A stretch of DNA of 26,632 bases from Thermoplasmata archaeon (GTDB lineage Archaea > Thermoplasmatota > Thermoplasmata > GCA-020350865), in NCBI GenBank assembly GCA_020351895.1, contig CP070672.1:3904804-3931435 (forward strand). Reading direction: 5' to 3'. Both the position numbers and the translations under genes were made by a program. This document shows, piece by piece, positions 1 to 7,293 of the stretch; position 1 is the stretch's first letter; each line of letters opens with the position of its first letter. The notes under the pieces are model-generated. The model was not told the origin of the DNA and searched no databases. It worked only from the letters and a program-made list of their open reading frames with translations.

Positions 1-62
1 GTCCCTGCACCTCTTTCGCTTTTAGTTTTCAATCTTATTAACATTCCTTTAAGAGCAGTCAT
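1..62 (-). CDS. Archaellin/type IV pilin-like protein, N-terminus only (cut by window edge)
   Basis: On the minus strand an ATG at 62 opens a reading frame that stays open to the window edge (20 codons). The peptide begins MTALKGMLIRLKTKSERGAG. A short Lys/Arg-rich leader ending in Arg-Gly-Ala-Gly is what class III signal peptides of archaellins and archaeal pilins look like, with prepilin peptidase cutting after the Gly. The start is well supported by a strong Shine-Dalgarno sequence at 68-76. The hydrophobic segment that would confirm a pilin lies outside the window, so the family call is an inference. The window also holds other pilin-like genes and a secretion ATPase at its far end, which makes a surface protein plausible. 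Confidence is high for a gene start and moderate for pilin identity. Confidence 0.5.
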   Translation of the reverse strand, partial: MTALKGMLIRLKTKSERGAG

Positions 63-67
63 TTAAA

Positions 68-76
68 TTACCTCCC
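68..76 (-). promoter_or_regulatory. Strong Shine-Dalgarno for the clipped minus-strand gene
   Basis: Read on the minus strand this is GGGAGGTAA, a near-complete match to the archaeal anti-SD, five bases before the ATG at 62. It is the main evidence that the clipped reading frame at the window edge is a real gene. Confidence 0.75.
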
Positions 77-418
77 TTGGTTTTTAATATGGCTGGTTTC
101 TTATCTATAAGGAAGGGTCTTTACCAGCAATATAAGAACCTCCCCTTGGTAACAGAACTGAGTAAAGTGACATATGTTCATTCTTTTCTACAGTAAACTA
201 TTACCTCCTTTTTCATCATTGTAAATTAGTATCCTAAAATGGAATATGAATATATATAGTTAATCTTACCCGTTCCTCGACTAACAGGAAAAACATATCA
301 GGAAAAAGAGTGAACTATTATAAATTCTGATTTTCATTCATGATTATCATAGCCAGAAAAAAACCATCTGATCTGGCTTAATGGTTAACATATTCTAAAT
401 TGATAATATTGTAAATAG
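77..418. other. AT-rich intergenic region between divergent genes
   Basis: No convincing gene was seen in this stretch. It separates the minus-strand start at 62 from the plus-strand start at 456, so it must hold both promoters. Several TATA-like strings are present (for example around 246-258), but only the one at 419-430 sits at the right distance from a gene. A 35-codon reading frame at 89-196 has no ribosome binding site and overlaps the upstream region of the divergent gene, so it is not called. Confidence 0.5.
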
Positions 419-430
419 TTATAAAATATA
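419..430 (+). promoter_or_regulatory. TATA box of the EVE-AAA gene
   Basis: The string TTATAAAATATA lies about 26-37 bases before the ATG at 456. No Shine-Dalgarno sequence precedes that ATG. The spacing places the transcript start only a few bases from the start codon, so the mRNA is probably leaderless or nearly so. The call is inferred from spacing alone. Confidence 0.55.
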
Positions 431-455
431 TGAGCGGTTATTAATTAATGCTACA

Positions 456-3400
456 ATGAGCCAGGAAGCTTTTACCGACGAAGATCGGATGAACAGGGAA
501 GCCGTCCATAAAAAAAAAGTAAGAAGTCAGGAAATTGATGACGACGATCTAAGGAGCCTGGAAGCACTTATTGAAGATAGCGAGATGAATGAAAGTCTAA
601 GAGAAGAAAGGGCCAAAGGAGATGCAAAAAACAAAAGTAAAGCCCCTGAAGATGATTATGAGAAGCTCAAAGTTGAGCTACTTGTTTTGGATAAACAGCT
701 AGAAAAGGACTCGAAAAATATGGATCTATTACTTCAGGCAGCAGAGATATCGAAGAAAATGAATAAGATTGAAGGTTCTATCCAGTATATCGATAGAGCC
801 CTGGAAGGTATGCCCCATCATGCTGAAGCTTTGAACATGAAGGGTGAACTTCTTATTGCTAAAGGGGCTGGCAACGAGGCAGTGTCCTATTTTACCCGTG
901 CGGTTCATGCAGACCCCATGCTTGAAAGGGCATGGTACAACAAGGCTAGATTGTTACACCGCGAGGGGGCCATGAACGAAGCGATTTATAACCTAGATAT
1001 GGTGCTCAAAATCAATCCAAACAACAAAAATGCTAAAAAATTACGTAAAAGTATTTTGTCCATAAAACTAAGGCCGAAAAAGGTCTGGCTATTCGTTGGT
1101 ACCGAGGAAACATGGGATGCAAAGTTCAAGATGGGTGGAACTTGGGGAATGCACGATAATGCCTTGGACATTGAGACATTCTTTAAGGTGGGACCTGGGG
1201 ACCTAATTATAGCTTTTAAAAGGAAACCCGCTGATAAGATTTTTGCAATATTAGAGATTCGTTCCCCCATTTACACTGACTTTTCAACTATGTGGCATCA
1301 CAGAATAGATATTGAACCCAGAATTAAGCTCAAAAACCCCATATCTGTAGCCGAATTGAAGAAATCAAAAAACCTAATAAAAAAATGGAATTTCATGAAG
1401 GATGCAGATACAAAAAGGGTTGTCTTTGAAATCGAGCCTGAAAGCTGGAAGATACTCAAGAAGATCATTTTAGACATGAACTCGGAATTAAAAAAGGATG
1501 CTTTGGAAATCGATAAAAAGGGCAAGGAAATGGCAATAGCATACGACTTGAACGTTTCCGCTATTACAAATAAGGTATTCATACCTCCCCATACCATTAG
1601 TGAAATTCAGGCCCATCTTAAGAGCGGAAGGAATATAATTTTGTATGGACCGGAAGGATCTGGTAAAGAGTTACTTGCCCAACTTATTGCTGAACAGATA
1701 TGTGGTAAGAGATTTAAAAGCGAAACTCACGATTTGTACAATTATACAGGAAAGATGGCGAATCCCTTATGGGAGGAAGATGAGATAATCGGATTCTGGG
1801 AGAATGAGGGGGATAAGATGGTGTTTCGCAAGGGATTTGGTACTCAAGCCATAGAACTGTGTCTGGATTCCATTCGGAACTCCAATCGTCCGCACTATCT
1901 GATCATAAGTAAGATGAACAAACTTGATCTGGACAGGGCTTTCAACAGATTTCTGAATGTTGTGGGTGAAAAGGACTCTTCTGTGGCCCTTTCCCTTCAT
2001 AAAGGTGAAACTGTCACTCTCAGAGTGCCCAAAGAATTCCGCATAATCGGGACAGCGGATGCTGATGAATGGACAATACCAGAGAATCTTTTACCCCTCA
2101 AAGGTGGATTTTCCTTTATCGAGGTCGGTATGCCGGAAAAAACACTGGAATATGAGATGATTCCGTTTTTGGTGAGGGATCGGCTATCATATCTCGAAGC
2201 ATTAAGCCCAGATGAATTGGAGGAAAATGAAATTAAGGCAGGTGAAGGTGTCATTTCAAGATTCGATAACGATGTAAATGGTGAGATACAGAAAGCATAT
2301 GACATCTTAATGGAATTTGTTTCAAAAGATAAATTACCTCCTAAAGGTACCATTTTACCCCGTGGAATTAGAACATACAAAGCAATCGGGACTAGAATAC
2401 TTGTGGAAACCATGCTCTGTGTTGCCAACACACCTTCGAAAACTGATAAGAAAAAGGCGCTTGAGGATGCAATTATATCGATATTCCTACCCTTGTTGGA
2501 GAAGATGGAGGCTGCTGAGCTTTCCAACATTCAGCTCAAGGCAAAGGAGGTGTTTGGGCCAAGATCGACTGTTGTCGAGATGATAACCGTTCTTATCAGC
2601 AAACAGACAGGTCCTGGCGAATTGACGGACGACGACGAGATGAAGATAGATGATTGGACAGATGAGGATGAGGCAGATGGTGGATATATATCAGCCAAGG
2701 AAGTGAATTCAATAGAGGTAAACTATGAAATAGACCTGAATCCGATATTTGATCAGCTCTCCATATCAAAACAGACCCTAGATCAGATATTGGTCAATTT
2801 AGTGAGTGGAAGAAACATCATCTTGTACGGGGCACCAGGATGTGGTAAAACAAAGGTGGCCACACTCCTTCTGGAACAAATCTGCGGTAGAATGCCCACA
2901 AAGGATGGGGATGATAGGCCAAACTTCACCATCGTCACCGCGAATGCTGAGTGGGACAATTATGATATTATTGGAGGTGTTGCTCCAAAGGTAGATGAAT
3001 ATACGAAAGAAATATCATATGAGTTTCGGGACGGTTGTGTGACCAGGGCTGTTAAGGATTGCTTAAGATCACTTAAAAGGCTTGGAAAGCCGCATCATCT
3101 GATCATAGACGAGTTCAACAGGGCAAACATTGACGAGGCATTCGGTAAACTCTTCACCATCTTTGAATACAGAGAGGCTCAATCCTTGCTTACCTCTGAG
3201 GAGAATAACGGAGATCCCCTCTATCTTCCCCGCCAGTTCCGGATAATTGGAACCATGAATGTCCAGGACAAAAATACACTTTTTAATATAGGCCATGCAT
3301 TGATGAGGAGGTTCGCATTCATAGAGGTTGGATTACCTGATAAGGAGGACGAATTCAATCGAATGCCATACTTTATAAATCTCCGCTCCAAAGAGATAGG

Positions 3401-3803
3401 GATCACCCTGAATGGGGAGGAAACCGATAAATCCATGTTCAGGGGGGATTCCGATGGTAAGGCGGAAGCCGAATATCGCAAATTGATGAAGTTCTTGGAA
3501 GAGGAGCCATTACCTGAAGAGGGTATAGAGATGTCTGTGGGGGTGAGGACCTACCGGAAGATCGGCACAGCCCAGGTTATCGATTGTGTCATATGGTGCC
3601 TCAAAGCAAGTGGAGATTATTCAAAGGAAGCTGCAATGCAGGATGCAATAGTGGCAAATATACTTCCACAACTGGAGAACCTGGAAAAAGCACAGCTATC
3701 GAACTTGTATATCAGGGCTGTGGAGGTATTTGGGGAGAGATCCAAAGTGGCTCATGCCATGGACCGAATGCTCAAGAGTACAACGTTGTCTGTTTTCGGC
3801 TAA
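456..3803 (+). CDS. McrB-like NTPase: TPR, EVE/YTH-like domain, pseudo-AAA and active AAA module
   Basis: A 1115-residue protein. Residues 1-85 are charged and low in complexity, and about 88-205 form TPR-like helical repeats. Residues 208-343 resemble an EVE/PUA-like domain (WLFVGTEETW, a later GGTWGM, then VGPGDLIIAF); this fold reads modified bases in archaeal McrB proteins. Two AAA modules of McrB/MoxR (AAA_5) type follow, separated by an acidic linker (about 719-745). Module 2 has Walker A GAPGCGKT (792-799), Walker B LIIDEFNRA (882-890), an NVQD box (935-938, the McrB NxxD position) and an Arg pair at 951-952. Module 1 keeps the fold but not the chemistry: GPEGSGKE (398-405), IISK in place of IIDE, ADADE in place of MNVQD, GG in place of RR. 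It lies six bases before the next gene and is very likely co-transcribed with it. A modified-nucleic-acid sensing NTPase of the type IV restriction class is the best reading; the target is unknown. Confidence 0.85.
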   Translation: MSQEAFTDEDRMNREAVHKKKVRSQEIDDDDLRSLEALIEDSEMNESLREERAKGDAKNKSKAPEDDYEKLKVELLVLDKQLEKDSKNMDLLLQAAEISKKMNKIEGSIQYIDRALEGMPHHAEALNMKGELLIAKGAGNEAVSYFTRAVHADPMLERAWYNKARLLHREGAMNEAIYNLDMVLKINPNNKNAKKLRKSILSIKLRPKKVWLFVGTEETWDAKFKMGGTWGMHDNALDIETFFKVGPGDLIIAFKRKPADKIFAILEIRSPIYTDFSTMWHHRIDIEPRIKLKNPISVAELKKSKNLIKKWNFMKDADTKRVVFEIEPESWKILKKIILDMNSELKKDALEIDKKGKEMAIAYDLNVSAITNKVFIPPHTISEIQAHLKSGRNIILYGPEGSGKELLAQLIAEQICGKRFKSETHDLYNYTGKMANPLWEEDEIIGFWENEGDKMVFRKGFGTQAIELCLDSIRNSNRPHYLIISKMNKLDLDRAFNRFLNVVGEKDSSVALSLHKGETVTLRVPKEFRIIGTADADEWTIPENLLPLKGGFSFIEVGMPEKTLEYEMIPFLVRDRLSYLEALSPDELEENEIKAGEGVISRFDNDVNGEIQKAYDILMEFVSKDKLPPKGTILPRGIRTYKAIGTRILVETMLCVANTPSKTDKKKALEDAIISIFLPLLEKMEAAELSNIQLKAKEVFGPRSTVVEMITVLISKQTGPGELTDDDEMKIDDWTDEDEADGGYISAKEVNSIEVNYEIDLNPIFDQLSISKQTLDQILVNLVSGRNIILYGAPGCGKTKVATLLLEQICGRMPTKDGDDRPNFTIVTANAEWDNYDIIGGVAPKVDEYTKEISYEFRDGCVTRAVKDCLRSLKRLGKPHHLIIDEFNRANIDEAFGKLFTIFEYREAQSLLTSEENNGDPLYLPRQFRIIGTMNVQDKNTLFNIGHALMRRFAFIEVGLPDKEDEFNRMPYFINLRSKEIGITLNGEETDKSMFRGDSDGKAEAEYRKLMKFLEEEPLPEEGIEMSVGVRTYRKIGTAQVIDCVIWCLKASGDYSKEAAMQDAIVANILPQLENLEKAQLSNLYIRAVEVFGERSKVAHAMDRMLKSTTLSVFG

Positions 3804-3809
3804 CTGTTA

Positions 3810-5495
3810 ATGGAAGGGATTTATATCGAAAATGATACAGTTTCAATTAAAGTACTTGTTTCCGGCAAACCTGCAGAGCGGGTGAAGGAGAACGAAGTTA
3901 TATTACTAAGAATTGAAAACCATGGGCCAAGTATAGAAAAATCTGCCATATGGCTCGGGAAAGTATGTGTGTGGTCTCTCGATATTCTTGAGAGAAACTC
4001 CACCAGAGATATCACATTAAATGTCGGGGAGTTCGTGGGAAATACCATTGTAAAGCTGAAGGACTTGGAGGGCCGAGACCTTTGCGAACCTAAGCCATTT
4101 GTTATCGAGCCAAAGGGTCTTACTTCAGAAGAATTCAACAAGATCAGACACGAGAGAATACCAGATCTTCTTAAGAAGTTTGGTGCTGAAAATGTCCATG
4201 ATGTGGTGTATGAAGGAGGATATGCCACTTATGAAATAAACGTTGAAGATTATGCAATTGATGAACTTCTGAATCACTACAGCAAGGAGCTTATTGAGTT
4301 GACAAAGAAAATAACAGAATGTTTGACTTATATGAGTAAGAAAGAGGTAAGAAAGTACAAATCCGAGATAAAAGGCAAGATCAAGTGGCAGAAAACAGCA
4401 AGATTAAAATTTCAAAAGGGTTTAAGCCATGCCACGGCCCATATTTGTGAGACAAGAAAGAGGACATACATCACATCAACAAATGTACTCCTTCTCAAGT
4501 TTCACATCGAAGTTCTAATTGAGGGTGCCATGATTCTATCCCGTCTCCAGCAGAGAGAGACAGAAAAGATGAGGTGGAAATCTATATATAAGATGGAGGG
4601 AAAGGGAGAATATGATAAAACCGTTCTTAACATGCTTTCTGATTTGAGAAGGGTTCTGCGAGTTCACCAATTCTTTCTTACCCAAGAGAGATTCAAGGAG
4701 GCCATACCCATTATTAGACATGTCGCCCGAGACAATCCTCAGCTCATAAAGAAGGCAGAATTCGAGGCAATTCGGGCTAAAAACCGCTCTTATAAGCCTT
4801 TGATAGAGCTTTATAAGGATTTTATCAACAATTTTCAGCCTCTGCTTATGAAGACCGTACCCATTGAAACCCAGAGAACGGGCGATTTCTATCGGGTATG
4901 GGCCATGTGCGAACTGGCAAATGCCCTGGATCTCAAATCTATTGGGCATACCATGAGGGAGTTTAAAAACCACAAGGAAACCGTGTATCTCTATTTTCAG
5001 AACATCGAGTCACTTCGCCATCCCTGGAGCGAGGTTGACGAAGAATCGGCCTTATTTATGGGTAATGAAAAGGAGAAACTGGATATTTCCTTCATCGGAC
5101 CTGAGATATATCTGATATATGAAGGAACCGATGTGTTTGTCGATACGATTTATGGAGATTTCATGGGTGGGCTACCGAAAGAGAAAATCTATGAGGTATT
5201 GGGATACATGAGTGATTACAATTTTATGGTTGGTATCGTACTCTATCCCGGTTTAAGGTTTCATATCAAATCAGATCTAAGAGATCCCAATAATCCAAAG
5301 ATCCTGATTGAGGCACCTCTCATTCCAGGAATCAGTAAAACGAAAAAACACTCCCAAAAAAGAACAGATTACCTAAGATATTTAGTCTGGTCGGCGGTAA
5401 TACTGCATAAAGCAGCCAGAAGAAAGGAAGATATAGGGCGTGTCGCCAAGAGCATAACCAGGACCATCGAAGTAAAACACTCCATCAAGATTTAA
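3810..5495 (+). CDS. McrC/LlaJI-like DUF2357 protein with degenerate PD-(D/E)XK core
   Basis: A 561-residue protein six bases downstream of the McrB-like gene. The N-terminal 150 residues are beta-rich and include EPKPFVIEPKGLTSEEF (92-108), like the DUF2357 family of McrC-type partners. A helical middle contains GDFYRVWAMCELANAL (358-373), matching the conserved Y-x-x-W...L helix of the associated DUF524 nuclease region. The expected nuclease core follows: LDISF (Asp425), then a strand with VDTIYGDF (444-451), then a helix and strand ending in MVGIVLYPG. In active relatives the second strand reads D-A-K-Y. Here the aligned residues are Asp445-Thr-Ile447-Tyr, so the lysine is replaced by isoleucine. 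It may therefore be a non-cutting effector, or use a lysine elsewhere. The start has no clear SD but directly follows the upstream stop, which suggests translational coupling. Family assignment is by eye. Confidence 0.68.
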   Translation: MEGIYIENDTVSIKVLVSGKPAERVKENEVILLRIENHGPSIEKSAIWLGKVCVWSLDILERNSTRDITLNVGEFVGNTIVKLKDLEGRDLCEPKPFVIEPKGLTSEEFNKIRHERIPDLLKKFGAENVHDVVYEGGYATYEINVEDYAIDELLNHYSKELIELTKKITECLTYMSKKEVRKYKSEIKGKIKWQKTARLKFQKGLSHATAHICETRKRTYITSTNVLLLKFHIEVLIEGAMILSRLQQRETEKMRWKSIYKMEGKGEYDKTVLNMLSDLRRVLRVHQFFLTQERFKEAIPIIRHVARDNPQLIKKAEFEAIRAKNRSYKPLIELYKDFINNFQPLLMKTVPIETQRTGDFYRVWAMCELANALDLKSIGHTMREFKNHKETVYLYFQNIESLRHPWSEVDEESALFMGNEKEKLDISFIGPEIYLIYEGTDVFVDTIYGDFMGGLPKEKIYEVLGYMSDYNFMVGIVLYPGLRFHIKSDLRDPNNPKILIEAPLIPGISKTKKHSQKRTDYLRYLVWSAVILHKAARRKEDIGRVAKSITRTIEVKHSIKI

Positions 5496-5502
5496 GGCTG
5501 TA

Positions 5503-5520
5503 TTTTTGCACTCATTTTTT
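5503..5520 (+). terminator. Poly-T terminator after the McrBC-like pair
   Basis: Two T runs (five Ts at 5503-5507 and six at 5515-5520) follow the stop at 5495 within 25 bases, the form archaeal terminators usually take. The region overlaps the 3' end of the convergent TPR gene, so the two transcripts probably overlap slightly. Confidence 0.4.
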
Positions 5521-6390
5521 AGGATTTAGTTTTTGAAATTCTTTTGTGTCCTTTAATTTTCTTAGGACCAAATCCTCTTTTGCATCCTTATAGAGGCTTT
5601 TATCCTTTTCTATGGCTATCTTAAGCAGTGCCAAGGCCTTCTTTTTATCTCCAAATTGGAGGTATATACGGGCTTTATTGAAGTATGCATTACCATAATT
5701 CGGTGCCAGTAATATGGCCTTATCAAATGCCGATAGGCTGGATTTTAGCCTTCCAAGAAATCCAAGAATAACGCCATAATTGTTCCATACTTCGGCCTTA
5801 TTAGGATCAATTGAGAGGGCCCGCTCGAAATACTCCATGGCCTTTTCTAACATCTCTATGCTCTCCCTTTCCTCTCGAAGCTGGGAAAGGTGTTGATATG
5901 CTATCCCTTCGTTATTTAGTGCCAAAATGTGGTTAGGATTGATTTTCAATGCACTTTCAAAAGCATCAACAGCATCCTCGAACCTCATCTGGGAGGTATG
6001 TATTATGCCTAAAGTGACCCAAATATCTGCCTTTTTCTCATCAATAGACAGTGCTTTTTTGAAGTATTCAACGGCTTTATCCAACATATTTACCCTGGTA
6101 TAAAGATATCCTTTGGTCTCCCAAGCGATGTCATATTCAGGGTCCAGCTCCAAAGCCTTATTCAAGGCAATGTCTGCATTTTCAAAATCTCCGATTTGAT
6201 GATAGGCTAATGCGATGTTGTTCCAGGCCTCTTTGTCGTTTTCCACCTCAGAGAGAGCATTTTTATAGCATTTTATGGCATTTTCATATTCACCCAAATT
6301 TTCGTAATTTAGACCCTTTAAGAGCCATTGATCGGCTCCGATCTCGATTTTTTTTTCTTTATCTTTCTTTTTCTTTCCCTTAAATGACAA
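5512..6390 (-). CDS. TPR-repeat protein
   Basis: A 292-residue protein built almost wholly of tetratricopeptide repeats. About seven units of 34 residues are visible, with the usual pattern of Trp/Tyr, Gly-x-x-Tyr, Ala and a closing Pro (for example ALELDPEYDIAWETKGYLY and ALKINPNHILALNNEGIAY). A short Lys-rich N-terminus (GKKKKDKEKK) precedes them. There is no signal peptide or membrane segment, so it is a cytoplasmic scaffold or adaptor. The start is TTG at 6390, supported by GAGGTG five bases upstream. Its 3' end faces the McrC-like gene across 16 bases. The EVE-AAA protein also carries TPRs, so a link is possible, but convergent orientation means separate transcription. Function is otherwise unknown. 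Confidence 0.85.
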   Translation of the reverse strand: MSFKGKKKKDKEKKIEIGADQWLLKGLNYENLGEYENAIKCYKNALSEVENDKEAWNNIALAYHQIGDFENADIALNKALELDPEYDIAWETKGYLYTRVNMLDKAVEYFKKALSIDEKKADIWVTLGIIHTSQMRFEDAVDAFESALKINPNHILALNNEGIAYQHLSQLREERESIEMLEKAMEYFERALSIDPNKAEVWNNYGVILGFLGRLKSSLSAFDKAILLAPNYGNAYFNKARIYLQFGDKKKALALLKIAIEKDKSLYKDAKEDLVLRKLKDTKEFQKLNPKK

Positions 6391-6395
6391 TACAG

Positions 6396-6401
6396 CACCT
6401 C
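6396..6401 (-). promoter_or_regulatory. Shine-Dalgarno that fixes a TTG start
   Basis: GAGGTG on the minus strand, five bases before the TTG at 6390. There is no ATG nearby in frame, so this site decides the start of the TPR gene. Confidence 0.7.
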
Positions 6402-6500
6402 AAAATTTGCTAATATATCTCATGGGATTGTAGTCACCATGGTGATTTGCAGGAGCATAGCAAAAAACTTTGTCCCTGCATTATCACTGATGATTCTTGG

Positions 6501-6959
6501 ATGATAATTTTATTTTTATTTGTATGCGCAATTATTATCATGGAATCTAGGAATATTGGAACTTATAGTATTACTTCACACAAGCTGAAGTTTTTTTTTG
6601 AGAGATGGCTTTACGATAGAAAAGAGTTTATAATACCCTTTTTCGTGCTTTTTGTTGTTGTGGATCCATTGATGACATATATTGGTACCAATGCTTTCAA
6701 TTTCCGGGAAGGAAATCTTATAGTATCGACTTTGGTGGAGGCGGAACATGGTTGGGTAATTTGGCTCGCCATGAAAATGGTTTTCGGGTTGGTAGGAACG
6801 ATATTCATGTTCTGGGCATATTATGTCATAAATACCGAGAAACTTACAAGGAGGGAAAAACAAAGGGCTGTTATATTCGAATATGGTGCATGGTCCTTTT
6901 TAATTTGCTTTCTTTTCATTATCATACTACATTGGGCTTCTATTATAGTAGCAGGTTAG
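6501..6959 (+). CDS. Four-helix membrane protein, DUF5658-like
   Basis: A small integral membrane protein. From the ATG at 6501 it is 152 residues with about four membrane segments: MIILFLFVCAIII, FIIPFFVLFVVVDPLMTYIG, IWLAMKMVFGLVGTIFMFWA and FLICFLFIIILHWASIIVAG. The pattern Asp-Pro-Leu-Met-Thr-Tyr followed by REGNLIVSTLVEAEHG, then Lys in the next helix, resembles DUF5658-type proteins (D..T, then E-x-N, then K). That match is by eye. The start is uncertain: the frame is open back to a TTG at 6447, and another ATG lies at 6540. None has a good SD. The ATG at 6501 overlaps the stop of a 21-codon reading frame (6439-6504) that starts about 25 bases after a TATA-like box at 6411-6418. The stop is TAG. 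Confidence 0.65.
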   Translation: MIILFLFVCAIIIMESRNIGTYSITSHKLKFFFERWLYDRKEFIIPFFVLFVVVDPLMTYIGTNAFNFREGNLIVSTLVEAEHGWVIWLAMKMVFGLVGTIFMFWAYYVINTEKLTRREKQRAVIFEYGAWSFLICFLFIIILHWASIIVAG

Positions 6960-7065
6960 TTTGCAGAAATTTATGGTTAGGAAAAGAATAGGTGAACTCT
7001 ATCACAAATGATTTAAATTGCGTTGTTTGGTTTGTGAAATCAGCACTGATAACCGAGAAGAAGTC

Positions 7066-7073
7066 TATAAATA
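7066..7073 (+). promoter_or_regulatory. TATA box of the 22-residue miniprotein
   Basis: TATAAATA is a textbook archaeal TATA box. It predicts a transcript start near 7095-7100, just at or before the Shine-Dalgarno at 7098-7102, with the ATG of the miniprotein at 7117. Confidence 0.55.
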
Positions 7074-7116
7074 GTATACATTCAGATAGATATATTTGGA
7101 GGCTGAGATCATAAGT

Positions 7117-7185
7117 ATGTACAGTAAAACCATCGCCATAATGGTCACGGCTTTGGGATTCTACGTTTTCGCCATCATAGTATGA
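7117..7185 (+). CDS. 22-residue single-helix membrane miniprotein
   Basis: The reading frame encodes MYSKTIAIMVTALGFYVFAI plus Ile-Val, then TGA. It has a short positively charged start and one hydrophobic stretch long enough to cross the membrane, so it would be a membrane-embedded miniprotein. It is usually missed because of its size. A GGAGG at 7098-7102 lies 14 bases before the ATG, within a stretch (GGAGGCTGAGATC) close to the full anti-SD complement, and a TATAAATA box lies about 45 bases before the ATG. A promoter, ribosome site and start in proper order is better evidence than the reading frame alone. I do not recognise the family. It sits alone between a membrane protein and a zinc-ribbon gene, which has its own TATA box. 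Confidence 0.5.
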   Translation: MYSKTIAIMVTALGFYVFAIIV

Positions 7186-7247
7186 TCCATACATAATAAG
7201 ATATCCTCCGTCATTTTTTCAAGTCCAGCTATTTTGTTAAAAGAAAG

Positions 7248-7257
7248 TTATATAAAC
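7248..7257 (+). promoter_or_regulatory. TATA box of the zinc-ribbon gene
   Basis: TTATATAAAC lies about 37-46 bases before the ATG at 7294. It predicts a short leader that contains the AGGAG at 7281-7285. Confidence 0.55.
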
Positions 7258-7293
7258 AGAGAGCACTTTCCCCTGGATTAAGGAGCCCGTTTC

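Noticed and set aside
89..196. 35-codon plus-strand frame (MAGFLSIRKGLYQQ...)
   Set aside because: No Shine-Dalgarno and no well-placed TATA box, and it lies in the likely promoter of the minus-strand gene at 1-62.
1997..2530. Minus-strand frame of 177 codons inside the EVE-AAA gene
   Set aside because: It lies wholly antisense to well-recognised AAA domains and has no motif or ribosome site; it is a shadow frame.
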